Assembly: GCF_000020125.1 (NCBI RefSeq)
Contig: NC_010681.1
Coordinates: 3,720,001 to 3,784,000 of the forward strand
Reading direction: 5' to 3'
Origin: Paraburkholderia phytofirmans PsJN
Lineage (GTDB): Bacteria > Pseudomonadota > Gammaproteobacteria > Burkholderiales > Burkholderiaceae
Length of the DNA: 64,000 nucleotides
A model generated the notes under the pieces. That model had not been told where the DNA came from, did not search any database, and worked only from the letters and a program-made list of their open reading frames with translations. Every line of letters starts with the position of its first letter. Within the stretch, counting starts at the first letter, position 1. The position numbers and the translations under genes are program-made. Shown one piece after another: positions 26,745 to 36,577 of the stretch.

Positions 26745-27728
26745 ATGGACAACCTCGGTGACATCCGTCTGTTCGTCGAAGCGGCGCAGCAGGGCAGCCT
26801 GTCGGCGGCCGGCCGCAAGATGGGACTGACGCCGGCCGCCGCCAGCGCGCGCCTTGCCAAGCTCGAAGCCGGCCTCAAAACGCGCCTGTTCGAACGCACC
26901 ACCCGTCAGCTCAGGCTCACCGACGAGGGCCGCCTGTACCTGAATTGCTGCCGTCAGGCGCTGCAATCGCTCGACGACGCCGAAGCCGCGCTGCAAGCCG
27001 GCCAAGGCGTCGTGCGCGGGAAAGTGCGGGTATCGGCGACTTCGGACTTCGGCCGTAATCTGCTGATGCACTGGCTCGACGAATTCAACGCGCTGTATCC
27101 GGAAGTGACCTTCGCGCTCACTTTGTCGGACTCGCTGGCAAATCTGGTGCAGGAGGACATCGATCTGGCGATCCGCTTCGGCGTGCCGCAGGACAGTTCG
27201 CTGGTCGCCCGCAAGCTGGCGCCGAACCGGCGCGTGCTGTGCGCGTCGCCGGACTACATCGCGCGTAAGGGCGAACCGAAAGATCCGCACGATCTGGCCA
27301 ATTTCGACTGCATCGTGCTGGCCACCGCCACCGGGCTGGCGAACGAGTGGCGCTTCACGCGCGGCGACGAGGTGCAGCACTACACCGTGCCGTTCGAAAC
27401 CGCCCGCGAGACCAACGACGGCGCCGTCGCCCGCGAATGGGCGCTGCGCGGCTACGGCATCGTGATCAAGTCGATGTGGGACGTGGAAGCCGACCTGCGC
27501 GCCGACGGCCTGAAGATCCTGCTGCCGGAATGGCGTTATCCGGATGCGCCGCTGCACGCGCTCTACCATCGCAACCGCTTCATGGCGCCGCGCGTGCGCG
27601 TGTTGCTGGATTTCCTGAGCGAGCGTTTCGCGCAGGTGTCGGACGAACTGGAAGGTCTGCTGGGCTTGCCGCCGGAGCGTCCGCGCCGGCAGGCGGCCGG
27701 GGAAACCGCATCGCGCGAAGGGCTATAA
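26745..27728 (+). CDS. LysR-family transcriptional regulator
   Basis: About 327 aa. The N-terminal HTH reads [53 protein letters not shown]. The C-terminal effector-binding part ([33 protein letters not shown]) follows the CrgA/DsdC-like pattern. The ATG at 26745 starts at [10 protein letters not shown]; the longer frame from 26709 crosses the operator repeat and is unlikely. It probably regulates the divergent VOC-MFS unit; the inducer is unknown. Confidence 0.88.
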   Translation: MDNLGDIRLFVEAAQQGSLSAAGRKMGLTPAAASARLAKLEAGLKTRLFERTTRQLRLTDEGRLYLNCCRQALQSLDDAEAALQAGQGVVRGKVRVSATSDFGRNLLMHWLDEFNALYPEVTFALTLSDSLANLVQEDIDLAIRFGVPQDSSLVARKLAPNRRVLCASPDYIARKGEPKDPHDLANFDCIVLATATGLANEWRFTRGDEVQHYTVPFETARETNDGAVAREWALRGYGIVIKSMWDVEADLRADGLKILLPEWRYPDAPLHALYHRNRFMAPRVRVLLDFLSERFAQVSDELEGLLGLPPERPRRQAAGETASREGL

Positions 27729-27891
27729 TATTGAGCTACGCTGCAAACGTGCCCTGAAAGCAGGCCACAGCGGCAGCCCGCTGCGGCCCATGACGGTAAA
27801 TAAGCGCCGCCCCGCGGCCCGCTCGCACGTTTCGCCCTCTTCACCTTTTAAACGACGCCCCCAGGTTAACCACTGCGACCGGCGAAATTCG

Positions 27892-29265
27892 ATGACCAAG
27901 AAAGTTTATGTAAAGACCTTTGGCTGCCAGATGAACGAGTACGACTCCGACAAAATGGTCGACGTACTCGGCGCGGCTGAAGGGCTCGTCAAGACCGACA
28001 CGCCGGAAGACGCGGACGTCATTCTGTTCAACACGTGCTCGGTGCGCGAAAAAGCGCAGGAAAAAGTGTTCTCCGACCTCGGCCGCGTGCGCGAGTTGAA
28101 GGAAGCGAATCCGAATCTGATCATCGGTGTGGGTGGTTGCGTTGCGAGCCAGGAAGGCGCGGCGATCGTGTCGCGCGCGCCGTACGTCGATCTGGTGTTC
28201 GGCCCGCAAACGCTGCACCGTCTGCCGCAAATGATCGACAAGCGCCGTGAAAGCGGCCGCGCGCAAGTGGACATCTCGTTCCCGGAAATCGAAAAGTTCG
28301 ATCACCTGCCGCCGGCGCGCGTCGACGGCCCGAGCGCGTTCGTGTCGATCATGGAAGGCTGCAGCAAGTACTGCAGCTATTGCGTCGTGCCGTACACGCG
28401 CGGCGAAGAAGTGTCGCGTCCGCTGGATGACGTGCTGACCGAAATCGCCGGTCTCGCCGATCAAGGCGTGCGCGAAGTCACGCTGCTCGGCCAGAACGTG
28501 AACGCCTATCGCGCCGGCCTCACGCTGGGTTCGACGGAAATCGCCGACTTCGCTCAGTTGATCGAATACGTCGCGGATATTCCGGGCATCGAACGGATTC
28601 GCTACACCACGTCGCATCCGAAGGAATTCACGCAGCGCCTGATCGACACCTACGCGAAGGTGCCGAAGCTCGTCAGCCACCTGCATTTGCCGGTGCAGCA
28701 CGGCTCGGATCGCATTTTGATGGCCATGAAGCGTGGCTACACGGTGCTCGAATACAAGTCCGTGATCCGCAAGCTGCGCGCAATCCGCCCTGACCTGTCG
28801 CTTTCCACGGACATGATCGTCGGCTTCCCCGGCGAGACGGAAGAAGACTTCGACAAGATGATGGCGCTCGTGCACGAGATGAAGTACGACACCAGCTTCT
28901 CGTTCATCTACAGCCCGCGTCCCGGCACGCCGGCCGCGAATCTGCACGACGACACGCCGCGCGAAGTGAAGCTCAAGCGTCTGCAACATTTGCAGGCCAC
29001 CATCGAGGAAAACGTGCAGCGCATCAGCGATTCGATGGTCGGCAAGATCGAGCGCATACTGGTTGAGCGCCCGGCCCGCAAGGATCCGAACGAACTCGCC
29101 GGCCGCACCGAGAACAACCGGGTGGTGAATTTCCCGGCGCCAATCGCGTCGCACGCAAGGCTGATCGGCCAGATGGTCGACGTGAAAATCGTCAAAGCGT
29201 ACCCACATTCGCTACGTGGCGAGCTCGTGCTGGTTCATGACGACGCCCCGGCCACGACCCATTAA
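27892..29265 (+). CDS. miaB: tRNA-2-methylthio-N6-dimethylallyladenosine synthase
   Basis: 457 aa. Radical-SAM methylthiotransferase that adds the 2-methylthio group to i6A37 of tRNAs. Its N-terminal UPF0004 domain has three cysteines for the auxiliary cluster ([32 protein letters not shown]). The radical SAM cysteines are in [15 protein letters not shown]. The C-terminal TRAM domain ends near LVHDD. The ATG at 27892 is used although an ATG at 27790 exists in frame. It heads the miaB-phoH-ybeY-corC-lnt cluster. Confidence 0.96.
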   Translation: MTKKVYVKTFGCQMNEYDSDKMVDVLGAAEGLVKTDTPEDADVILFNTCSVREKAQEKVFSDLGRVRELKEANPNLIIGVGGCVASQEGAAIVSRAPYVDLVFGPQTLHRLPQMIDKRRESGRAQVDISFPEIEKFDHLPPARVDGPSAFVSIMEGCSKYCSYCVVPYTRGEEVSRPLDDVLTEIAGLADQGVREVTLLGQNVNAYRAGLTLGSTEIADFAQLIEYVADIPGIERIRYTTSHPKEFTQRLIDTYAKVPKLVSHLHLPVQHGSDRILMAMKRGYTVLEYKSVIRKLRAIRPDLSLSTDMIVGFPGETEEDFDKMMALVHEMKYDTSFSFIYSPRPGTPAANLHDDTPREVKLKRLQHLQATIEENVQRISDSMVGKIERILVERPARKDPNELAGRTENNRVVNFPAPIASHARLIGQMVDVKIVKAYPHSLRGELVLVHDDAPATTH

Positions 29266-29311
29266 GCGACGCAAACCCGCGTATCGAAACCGACAGGATC
29301 GACCCACCGCC

Positions 29312-30385
29312 TTGAAGACCACTCAGCAGCATCTGGAATTCACCGCACCGCGCGAAGACAACGCGCGGCTCGCCAACCTCTGCGGCCCGCTCGACGAGAA
29401 TCTGCGCCAGATCGAGCAGGCGCTCGATGTAACGCTGCAACGCCGTGGCCACCGCATCACGATTCGCGGGCGCGGCGCGAAACTCGCGCTCACCGCGCTC
29501 GAGAAGTTCTACGACAACTCACAGAAGCCACTGTCGGTCGACGACATCCAGCTCGCGCTCGTTGAAGTGCGTCAGCCGGCACGGCATCGCGCGAACGGCA
29601 ACGGCCATGGCACTCAAGCGCTGGATCCGCGCTTCCCCGGCAATCCGGACCACCCGTTCGACCAGCCCGCCGACGCCGGCGACGACGACCTCGAAGAACT
29701 CGGCCCGAAGCTGTACACGCGCCGCGCGGATCTGCGCGGCCGTACGCCGGCGCAGCGCGAGTATCTGAAGCAGATCATCTCGCACGACGTGACCTTCGGC
29801 ATCGGTCCGGCCGGCACCGGCAAGACCTATCTCGCGGTCGCTTGCGCGGTAGACGCGCTCGAGCGCGACCAGGTCAAGCGCATCGTGCTGACGCGTCCTG
29901 CGGTCGAAGCAGGCGAGCGTCTCGGCTTCTTGCCGGGCGATCTGGCGCAAAAGGTCGATCCGTATTTGCGTCCTTTGTACGACGCGCTGTATGACCTGCT
30001 CGGCTTCGACAAGACCGCCAAGATGTTCGAGCGGCAGATGATCGAAATCGCGCCGCTCGCGTACATGCGCGGCCGCACGCTGAACCACGCGTTCATCATC
30101 CTCGACGAGGCGCAGAACACCACGCCCGAACAGATGAAAATGTTCCTCACGCGGATCGGTTTCGGCTCGAAGGCGGTGGTAACCGGCGACACGACCCAGG
30201 TCGACTTGCCGCGCGGCCACAAGAGCGGGCTGATCGAAGCGCAGCAGGTGCTGGCCGACGTGCGCGGCATCGCGCTTACGCGCTTTACCAGCGCTGACGT
30301 GGTGCGGCATCCGCTGGTCGCGCGAATTGTGGAGGCGTACGATGCGCATTCGCAGAAAACCGCCAGTCCGGCGGATTCGCGCTAA
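29312..30385 (+). CDS. phoH: PhoH-family ATPase (YbeZ)
   Basis: About 357 aa. The N-terminal part is an RNA-binding-like R3H/KH-type region ([22 protein letters not shown]). The P-loop is [21 protein letters not shown] and the Walker B box is [23 protein letters not shown]. YbeZ works with YbeY in ribosome or RNA metabolism. TTG at 29312 is my preferred start (AGGA about 12 nt upstream); an ATG at 29216 would overlap miaB by 50 bp. A Gly/Asp-rich linker at about residues 90-130 separates the two domains. Confidence 0.93.
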   Translation: MKTTQQHLEFTAPREDNARLANLCGPLDENLRQIEQALDVTLQRRGHRITIRGRGAKLALTALEKFYDNSQKPLSVDDIQLALVEVRQPARHRANGNGHGTQALDPRFPGNPDHPFDQPADAGDDDLEELGPKLYTRRADLRGRTPAQREYLKQIISHDVTFGIGPAGTGKTYLAVACAVDALERDQVKRIVLTRPAVEAGERLGFLPGDLAQKVDPYLRPLYDALYDLLGFDKTAKMFERQMIEIAPLAYMRGRTLNHAFIILDEAQNTTPEQMKMFLTRIGFGSKAVVTGDTTQVDLPRGHKSGLIEAQQVLADVRGIALTRFTSADVVRHPLVARIVEAYDAHSQKTASPADSR

Positions 30386-30432
30386 GCGCCCGTAGCCGCA
30401 ACGAACGTAAAAACGCATCACAACGAAACCGC

Positions 30433-30894
30433 ATGAGCCGCGCCCCGAAACTGACGTTGAATCTGCAATTCCCCGCCGCCAGGAGCTGGCCGGAACACAA
30501 GGCGCTGCTGCCGCGCGCCACCGTGGCCGGCTGGATCAAGGCGGCGCTCTTCGCGGACGGCGAACTGACCGTGCGTTTCGTCGATGCCGATGAAGGCCGC
30601 ACGCTGAACCGCACCTATCGCGGCAAGGATTATTCGACCAATGTGCTGACCTTCGCCTACGCCGAATCGGAAGACGATCCGGTGACGGGCGACCTGATCC
30701 TGTGCTGTCCGGTGGTCGAGAAGGAAGCCGCCGAACAGGGCAAGCCGCTCATCGCGCACTACGCGCATCTGCTCGTCCACGGCACACTCCACGCCCAAGG
30801 CTACGACCACGAAGTCGAGGAAGAAGCCGAGGAAATGGAAGCAATCGAAACGGAAATCCTGGCCAAGCTCGGCTTTCCCGACCCTTATCAGTAG
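30433..30894 (+). CDS. ybeY: Endoribonuclease YbeY (rRNA maturation factor)
   Basis: 153 aa. The zinc site H-x3-H-x5-H is present in [15 protein letters not shown]. The fold begins [13 protein letters not shown] and has the [10 protein letters not shown] and [14 protein letters not shown] segments. Acts in 16S rRNA 3'-end processing and 70S ribosome quality control. It lies 48 nt after phoH, the expected partner. Confidence 0.95.
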   Translation: MSRAPKLTLNLQFPAARSWPEHKALLPRATVAGWIKAALFADGELTVRFVDADEGRTLNRTYRGKDYSTNVLTFAYAESEDDPVTGDLILCCPVVEKEAAEQGKPLIAHYAHLLVHGTLHAQGYDHEVEEEAEEMEAIETEILAKLGFPDPYQ

Positions 30895-30941
30895 GCGTCG
30901 ATCACCCCGCGTCGCCAACGTCCAGTCCGTTCAAAACCATC

Positions 30942-31679
30942 GTGAGCACCTCTTCTCCTGAAGCCGACACCCGAACGCCCTGCCCGGACTATCCGCCGGC
31001 GCTCGGCGAATCCCGGCTGCTGACGGACGAGGAATTGCGCGCATCGCTCGAATGCACGTTGCGCGACTGGGACCGCAAGAGCGACCTGTGGCTGTTCGGC
31101 TACGGCTCGCTGATCTGGAATCCCGGCCTGCCCACCGTCGAAGCCACCCGATCCAAGGTCCACGGCTATCACCGGGGGCTCTACCTGTGGTCGCGTGTAA
31201 ATCGCGGCACGCCCGAACAGCCGGGCCTCGTGCTCGCGCTCGATCGCGGCGGTTCGTGCACCGGCATCGCATTCCGGCTCGCTGCCGAAGGCTCGATGCC
31301 GCATCTCGAAGCGCTCTGGCGCCGCGAAATGGCGATGGGTTCATACCGCCCGGCGTGGCTGCCGTGCGTGCTCGCCGACGGCCGGCGCGTCGACGCACTG
31401 GCCTTCGTCATGCGCCGCGACGTGCCGAGCTACACCGGCAAGTTGCGCGATGACATCGTCAAAACGGTGTTCGGCTGCGCGAGCGGGCGCTATGGCACCA
31501 CGCTCGACTACGTTAGCCGGACAGTGCATGCGTTGCGTGAGAGCGGCATGCCCGACCGCGCACTCGAAGCGTTGCTCGAACGGTGCCGCGAGGAAAGCCG
31601 CGAGGAAAGCCGCGAAGCAAGCCGCGAAGCAAGCCGCGAAGCAAGCGTAAAAGCCGGCCAGAAAGCGGACCAGAAATAA
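30942..31679 (+). CDS. ChaC-like gamma-glutamylcyclotransferase with repeat-built tail
   Basis: 245 aa from GTG at 30942. The key block is LWLFGYGSLIWNPGL, the YGSL motif of glutathione-specific gamma-glutamylcyclotransferases, followed by a conserved pattern RSKVHGYHRGLYLWSRVNRGTPEQPGLVLALDRGGSC. A catalytic Glu is expected near GSMPHLEALWRREM. The enzyme would split gamma-glutamyl peptides to 5-oxoproline. The C-terminal ~25 residues are a degenerate REES/REAS repeat and vary in length. It sits inside an otherwise conserved ybeY-corC pair. Confidence 0.82.
   Translation: MSTSSPEADTRTPCPDYPPALGESRLLTDEELRASLECTLRDWDRKSDLWLFGYGSLIWNPGLPTVEATRSKVHGYHRGLYLWSRVNRGTPEQPGLVLALDRGGSCTGIAFRLAAEGSMPHLEALWRREMAMGSYRPAWLPCVLADGRRVDALAFVMRRDVPSYTGKLRDDIVKTVFGCASGRYGTTLDYVSRTVHALRESGMPDRALEALLERCREESREESREASREASREASVKAGQKADQK
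31586..31645 (+). repeat. 12-bp tandem repeat at the 3' end of the chaC-like gene
   Basis: Five head-to-tail 12-bp units: two CCGCGAGGAAAG (31586-31609), then three CCGCGAAGCAAG (31610-31645). Because 12 is divisible by 3, copy-number change would keep the reading frame and alter only the length of the charged tail. Confidence 0.9.
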
Positions 31680-31682
31680 CCC

Positions 31683-31702
31683 CGCCGACCGGCGCTTTTT
31701 TT
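31683..31702 (+). terminator. Likely terminator of the chaC-like gene
   Basis: A short GC stem (CGCC, loop GACC, GGCG) is followed by seven T just after the stop codon. The short stem makes it weaker than the others in this window. Confidence 0.6.
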
Positions 31703-31880
31703 CCCGAAAACGCTTTTCCGCGCGTAATCAGTTAGGATTGACCCACGCCTGCCCTCACGGCGGAGCCGCTTCACCCCAGCTTCACTCATCGCCCAGCCGG
31801 GCGGGACACGGTCCTGCCATGTGCCTGGTGTATCCTTAATGCTCTGCAACAGCGCGCCCAGTCTTGCCGGGCGCACTACC

Positions 31881-32774
31881 ATGAACGACACGTATCCCAG
31901 TCGACGCCAACTCGACAAACCGCAGGAAAAGCGCTCACTCCTCGAGCGTCTGACCGACTTCATCTCGCCCGAGCCCGACTCGCGCGCCGAACTTCTGGAA
32001 ATTCTGCAGGACGCGCACGAGCGCAACCTGATCGACGCCGACTCGCTGTCGATGATCGAAGGCGTGTTCCAGGTGTCCGAACTCAGCGCGCGCGACATCA
32101 TGGTGCCGCGGGCGCAAATGGACGCGATCAATATCGCGGACAATCCCGCCGAATTCATCCCGTACGTGCTGGAAAAAGCGCACTCGCGCTATCCGGTCTA
32201 CGAGGGCAATCGCGACAACATCATCGGCGTGCTGCTGGCCAAAGACCTGCTGCGCTACTACGCCGAAGAAGAATTCGACGTGCGCGGCATGCTGCGCCCC
32301 GCCGTGTTCATCCCCGAATCGAAGCGCCTGAACGTGCTGCTGCACGACTTCCGTGTGAATCGCAATCACCTCGCGGTGGTGGTCGACGAATACGGCGGCG
32401 TGGCCGGCCTGATCACGATCGAAGACGTGCTGGAACAGATCGTCGGCGACATTGAAGACGAATACGATTTCGACGAGGAAAGCGGCAATATCATCGCCTC
32501 GCCGGACGGACGTTTCCGCGTGCGCGCGCTGACCGAAATCGAACAGTTCAACGAGGCCTTCGGCACGCACTATTCGGACGACGAAGTCGACACGATCGGC
32601 GGGCTCGTCACGCATCACTTCGGACGGGTGCCGCATCGTGGCGAAAAAGTCCGCCTCGACGATCTGATCTTCGAGATTCTGCGCGGCGATGCCCGCCAGA
32701 TTCACATGCTGCTGGTGCGCCGCGATCCGCTCGCGGGCCAGCGCGAGCGCGAAGCGCAGCACGTGCAGACCTGA
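31881..32774 (+). CDS. corC: CorC-type magnesium/cobalt efflux protein (CBS + transporter-associated domain)
   Basis: 297 aa. Two CBS domains (SARDIMVPRAQMDAINI and MLRPAVFIPESKRLNVLLHDFRVNRNHLAVVVDEYGGVAGLITIEDVLEQIVGDIEDEYD), then a CorC/HlyC domain (FRVRALTEIEQFNEAFG to LDDLIFEILRG). Cytoplasmic or peripheral, regulating Mg2+/Co2+ efflux with CorA; YbeX in E. coli also affects ribosome metabolism. No DUF21 membrane part is present. It starts with the ATG at 31881 (MNDTYPSRR); the ATG at 31821 is less conserved. It precedes lnt by 59 bp. Confidence 0.92.
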   Translation: MNDTYPSRRQLDKPQEKRSLLERLTDFISPEPDSRAELLEILQDAHERNLIDADSLSMIEGVFQVSELSARDIMVPRAQMDAINIADNPAEFIPYVLEKAHSRYPVYEGNRDNIIGVLLAKDLLRYYAEEEFDVRGMLRPAVFIPESKRLNVLLHDFRVNRNHLAVVVDEYGGVAGLITIEDVLEQIVGDIEDEYDFDEESGNIIASPDGRFRVRALTEIEQFNEAFGTHYSDDEVDTIGGLVTHHFGRVPHRGEKVRLDDLIFEILRGDARQIHMLLVRRDPLAGQREREAQHVQT

Positions 32775-32833
32775 TCCGGCTTTTCGATGGGTTTGTTCCC
32801 GCTTCTTCAACTCCTCACGCCGACCGCGCAACA

Positions 32834-34582
32834 ATGGCCGACCCGATAACTTCCCGTTCGCGCCGCGGCGTGAGCGCTTCTGCCGCCCAGCAAACGCGCG
32901 GTCGCACGCTGCCGCGCTGGCATTACCTCGTCGCGCTGGCGGCGGGCGCGGCCAATACGCTCTCGTTCGCGCCGACGCCGCACGGCGGCTGGCTCGAACT
33001 CGCGATCTTCGCGTTCTTCTTCGCGTGGCTCACACGCAGCACCGGCTGGAAAAGCGCGGCGCTGACGGGCGGCGCGTTCGGCTTCGGTAATTTCGTGACC
33101 GGCGTGTGGTGGCTCTACGTCAGCATGCATTTCTACGGCGGCATGGCGGCGCCGCTCGCCGGCGCCGCCGTCGTGCTGTTCTCGCTGTATCTGGCGATTT
33201 ATCCCGCGCTGGCAGCCGGCGTCTGGTCGTTCTGCGCGGGTCACGCGCGCAACGGCGCGGCCATGGACGACGACACGCCGTTCTCGCCGACCTGGCACGG
33301 CGCGCTGGCGTTCGCAAGCGCGTGGGCGATCGGCGAATGGTTGCGCGGCACCGTGTTCACAGGCTTTCCGTGGCTGGCGAGCGGTTACGCGCAAGTGGAC
33401 GGTCCGTTCGCCGGCTTTGCGCCGGTGGCGGGCGTGTACGGCGTCGGCTGGATGCTGGCGCTGGTGGCCGCGCTGATCGTGCAGGCGGTGCTGGCGCTGC
33501 TCTCTTCGCGCAAAGCGGCCCGTAATGGCGGCGTCGACCTCAGCAACAGCGGCAAGAGCGCCAGAAACGGCAGCGACCGCAACACCGCCACGAAACCCGG
33601 CTTGGCGCGGGTAGCCGTGCCGGCCATCATCGCGTTGGCGCTGATCGCCGCCGGCCTGCTGCTGCCGCTCGTGCAATGGACCGTGCCGGCCAACGCGCCG
33701 CTGACCGTGCGTCTGCTGCAAGGCAATGTCAAACAGGAAATGAAGTTCGAGGAATCCGGCATGCGCGCCGCGATCGATCAGTTTCAGCAGATGATCACCT
33801 CGAAGCCGGCCGATCTGATCGTCACGCCAGAAACCGCCATCCCCGTGCTCGCGCAGCAATTGCCGGCGCCGTTCGCCTCGGCGGTGCGCAACTTCTCGGA
33901 CTCGACCGGCAGCGCGATCCTGTTCGGCGCGATCGGCGGCACGATCACGCCTGAGGGCCAGGTGATCGACTATACGAACAGCCTGTTCGGTGTCACGCCC
34001 GGCACACGCGACGTGTATCGCTACGACAAGCATCACCTCGTGCCGTTCGGCGAATTCGTGCCGTGGGGCTTCCGCTGGTTCGTCAATCTGATGAGCATTC
34101 CGCTCGGCGATTTCTTCCGTGGCGCGCCGGTGCAGAAGCCATTCATGGTGCACAACCAGCCGGTCGCCGTCGACATCTGCTACGAAGACATCTTCGGCGA
34201 AGAGATCGCGCGGACCATCCGCGAAAGCGCAACACCCGCCGGCGTGCTGGTCAACTCGACCAATCTCGCGTGGTTCGGCGACACGATCGCACTCGACCAG
34301 CATTTGCAGATCGCGCGCATGCGCTCGCTGGAAACCGGCCGCCCGATGCTGCGCGCGACCAACACCGGCATGACCGCCGCGATCGACGCACATGGCAAGG
34401 TGATCGGGCGCCTGACGCCGTACACGATCGGCTCGCTCGATGTCACCGTGCAAGGCACTACGGGCAACACGCCTTACATCACGAGCGGCAATAACACCGT
34501 GCTGGCGGTTTCGTTACTGCTGCTGGCATTCGGCTTTGCGTTCGGACCGGGCATTACGCGGCGCCGCAACGGCAAACAATAA
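32834..34582 (+). CDS. lnt: Apolipoprotein N-acyltransferase
   Basis: 582 aa. About six N-terminal hydrophobic helices, then a nitrilase-like domain with the catalytic triad: Glu in VTPETAIPV, Lys in RYDKHHLVPFGEFVPWG, and Cys in VDICYEDIFGEEIARTI. It N-acylates the terminal Cys of lipoproteins at the inner membrane. The end of the cluster agrees with the ybe-lnt order of E. coli. A linker rich in Asn, Ser and Lys at about residues 220-260 separates membrane and catalytic parts. Confidence 0.95.
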   Translation: MADPITSRSRRGVSASAAQQTRGRTLPRWHYLVALAAGAANTLSFAPTPHGGWLELAIFAFFFAWLTRSTGWKSAALTGGAFGFGNFVTGVWWLYVSMHFYGGMAAPLAGAAVVLFSLYLAIYPALAAGVWSFCAGHARNGAAMDDDTPFSPTWHGALAFASAWAIGEWLRGTVFTGFPWLASGYAQVDGPFAGFAPVAGVYGVGWMLALVAALIVQAVLALLSSRKAARNGGVDLSNSGKSARNGSDRNTATKPGLARVAVPAIIALALIAAGLLLPLVQWTVPANAPLTVRLLQGNVKQEMKFEESGMRAAIDQFQQMITSKPADLIVTPETAIPVLAQQLPAPFASAVRNFSDSTGSAILFGAIGGTITPEGQVIDYTNSLFGVTPGTRDVYRYDKHHLVPFGEFVPWGFRWFVNLMSIPLGDFFRGAPVQKPFMVHNQPVAVDICYEDIFGEEIARTIRESATPAGVLVNSTNLAWFGDTIALDQHLQIARMRSLETGRPMLRATNTGMTAAIDAHGKVIGRLTPYTIGSLDVTVQGTTGNTPYITSGNNTVLAVSLLLLAFGFAFGPGITRRRNGKQ

Positions 34583-34673
34583 GCCGCGCGATTAAATCGC
34601 ATCGATTCCGCGCGCCGCCTATTTGAATAGCGGCGCGCGAATCAAACCACCCCAAAAACACTGCAATAAAAAA

Positions 34674-34708
34674 ACGCGCGCCGCGAAATACCGCGAGCGC
34701 GCGTTTTT
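34674..34708. terminator. Bidirectional terminator between lnt and the M48 protease gene
   Basis: ACGCGCG (34674-34680) and CGCGCGT (34698-34704) flank an inner pairing CGCG...CGCG. An A run precedes and a T run follows. It separates the converging transcripts of lnt and the protease gene. Confidence 0.8.
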
Positions 34709-34722
34709 AGCCCAATCAAACT

Positions 34723-35481
34723 TTACTGGTTCGAAGCAATACGCTGCTGAATATGCTGCGCCCGCGCCGGCGACGCCGGATGCGAACTCAACATACTCGA
34801 TTTACCGCCATCCAATGCGGCGAGCTTGTTGAACGCCGTCACCAATCCCGACGGATCGAGATTTTTCTTTTTCTGCAAGTCGAACGAATAATCGTCCGCT
34901 GCGCTTTCCTGGGTTTGCGAGAATTGCGCGTTAATCAGCTTCTCGGAAAAGTCACCGAGTTGCGAACCGGACAGCGCGCCCGCCACACCACCCGCCGACG
35001 ACGCCACCGAGCGCGCCGCCGAAGTCGCATACGCGACCTGCATCGCCTTCTTCGTGTGGCCGAGCGCCACGTGGCCCATTTCATGGCCGACCACGCCGCG
35101 CACTTCGTTGTCGTTCATCATGTCCATGAGACCGCTGTAGACGCGCACGCAGCCGTTCGCCATGGCCCACGCGTTGACGTCCTTGGTCATGTACACCTTG
35201 TAGTTCACCGGCGTGCCGTTGATGTTGTCGCCCAGTTGCGCGGCGATCTTGTTCAGGCGCTTCTGATAATTGCTGTTCGCGGCGGCAATCTTGTTTTCGC
35301 TGTCCAGTTGCGTGCACGACTTGTCGGTCAGAGCACGCACGTCGGTGTCGCTCAGCGTGGCAGCCTGCGTGGCCATCTGGCCGGATTTGATCAGCGCGGA
35401 CGGATCGACGTTGCTGATATTCGAGCACGCTGCAAATAAGGCGCAGGCGGAAGCGGCAATGGCAAAGCGGTACGATTTCAT
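34723..35481 (-). CDS. M48-family zinc metallopeptidase, lipoprotein (LoiP/YggG-like)
   Basis: 252 aa. The N-terminus MKSYRFAIAASACALFAACSN contains a lipobox (FAAC), predicting a lipid-anchored periplasmic protein. The zinc motif is VVGHEMGHVALGHTKKAM (HExxH with M in place of L), and a downstream Glu in QESAADDYSFDL completes the site. Periplasmic proteases of this kind degrade misfolded outer-membrane proteins. Monocistronic with its own terminator. The E. coli relative LoiP is upregulated in osmotic stress. Confidence 0.85.
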   Translation of the reverse strand: MKSYRFAIAASACALFAACSNISNVDPSALIKSGQMATQAATLSDTDVRALTDKSCTQLDSENKIAAANSNYQKRLNKIAAQLGDNINGTPVNYKVYMTKDVNAWAMANGCVRVYSGLMDMMNDNEVRGVVGHEMGHVALGHTKKAMQVAYATSAARSVASSAGGVAGALSGSQLGDFSEKLINAQFSQTQESAADDYSFDLQKKKNLDPSGLVTAFNKLAALDGGKSSMLSSHPASPARAQHIQQRIASNQ

Positions 35482-35631
35482 GGTGGAAGTCTCTCTGCGA
35501 TGTTATTCATTTCAGCGGCGCGCTCTTAATGCACCGCCTGTTCGCAACAGGTTGCATATCGGCAGAAAAAGAAACCGATATGTAAATTGCATAAACCTGC
35601 ATGAACGCATTTACGCCCCACGACAGACAAA

Positions 35632-35661
35632 AAAATGCGCCTGACGGGCAGGCGCATTTTT
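35632..35661. terminator. Terminator between the GST and M48 protease genes
   Basis: A 12-bp perfect stem AAAATGCGCCTG / CAGGCGCATTTT with a 5-nt loop. It has an A run on the left and a T run on the right, so it works on either strand. It lies downstream of the GST gene, about 100 bp past its stop. Confidence 0.88.
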
Positions 35662-35759
35662 ACCACAAATGTAAGCTGTAGTTATGATTCTGGAAGCTTG
35701 AATGACACTATTTTGCAAATTTCGCGCGATGGCGGATTACCTTATTCAAAACCGCCTAT

Positions 35760-36374
35760 TCAGTCTGACGGCACCGTATCGATGAACGACTGACGCAGCG
35801 AGAGCTTCTGGAAATGTTTGTCCAGATTCGGATACGGCTCGCGCCAGTTCAATTCCGGCATGCGGAAATCCAGATAACCCAATGCACAACCCAGCGCGAT
35901 ATCGGCAAGCGTGTAGTGATTGCCCGCGCACCACGTCTTGCTGCCCAGTCCCTGCCCCATCGCGATCAGGGCTTCGTCGATCTTGCGTTGCTGGCGCGCC
36001 ACCCACGCGTCCACGCGCTGCTCCGGCGCGCGCTGCGTGACTTCGAGGCGAATCAGCACTGCCGCGTCCAGCACGCCGTCGGCGAGCGCTTCCCAGCAGC
36101 GAACCTCGACGCGCTCGCGTCCCGACTGCGGAATCAGCTTGCCGACCGGCGAAAGCGTATCCACGTATTCACAGATCACCCGCGAGTCGAACACCGCTTC
36201 GCCATCTTCCATCACGAGGCACGGCACCTTGCCGAGCGGATTGAAAGTGTGAATGTGGGTATCCGGCGCCCAGACATTCTCGGGCACCAGTTCGTAGTCG
36301 ATCTTCTTGTCCGCCAGCACGATCCGCGCTTTACGCACGAAGGGGCTGGTGAGCGAACCGATGAGTTTCATCAT
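35760..36374 (-). CDS. Glutathione S-transferase family protein (YibF-like)
   Basis: 204 aa. The N-terminal thioredoxin-like domain starts MKLIGSLTSPFVRKARIVLADKKIDYELV and includes the cis-proline loop GKVPCLVMEDGEAVFDSRVICEYVD. An all-helical C-terminal domain follows (VRCWEALADGVLDAAVLI to the end). The active-site residue is probably a Ser or Thr near the first helix, as in the YibF group. Cytoplasmic. Adjacent ATGs at 36371, 36374 and 36380 leave the start uncertain. Substrate unknown. Confidence 0.85.
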   Translation of the reverse strand: MMKLIGSLTSPFVRKARIVLADKKIDYELVPENVWAPDTHIHTFNPLGKVPCLVMEDGEAVFDSRVICEYVDTLSPVGKLIPQSGRERVEVRCWEALADGVLDAAVLIRLEVTQRAPEQRVDAWVARQQRKIDEALIAMGQGLGSKTWCAGNHYTLADIALGCALGYLDFRMPELNWREPYPNLDKHFQKLSLRQSFIDTVPSD

Positions 36375-36577
36375 TACCATCTGCCTTTATCTGAATCCGG
36401 CGAAAGTATAAGTGCTTGGCGGCGTTCACGAGCGTTCAGAAGCGTCGCGCCGACGCTTCGCGAGCCGCACTGGGGCTTGCTGTGGACGGATTGCAACAGC
36501 GCGGCGGGCGCGTCAGCCGCCGCTTCCACGAGTATCCCGCGCAAAATAACTCCGCGCATGGGCGCTACAATCGCACG

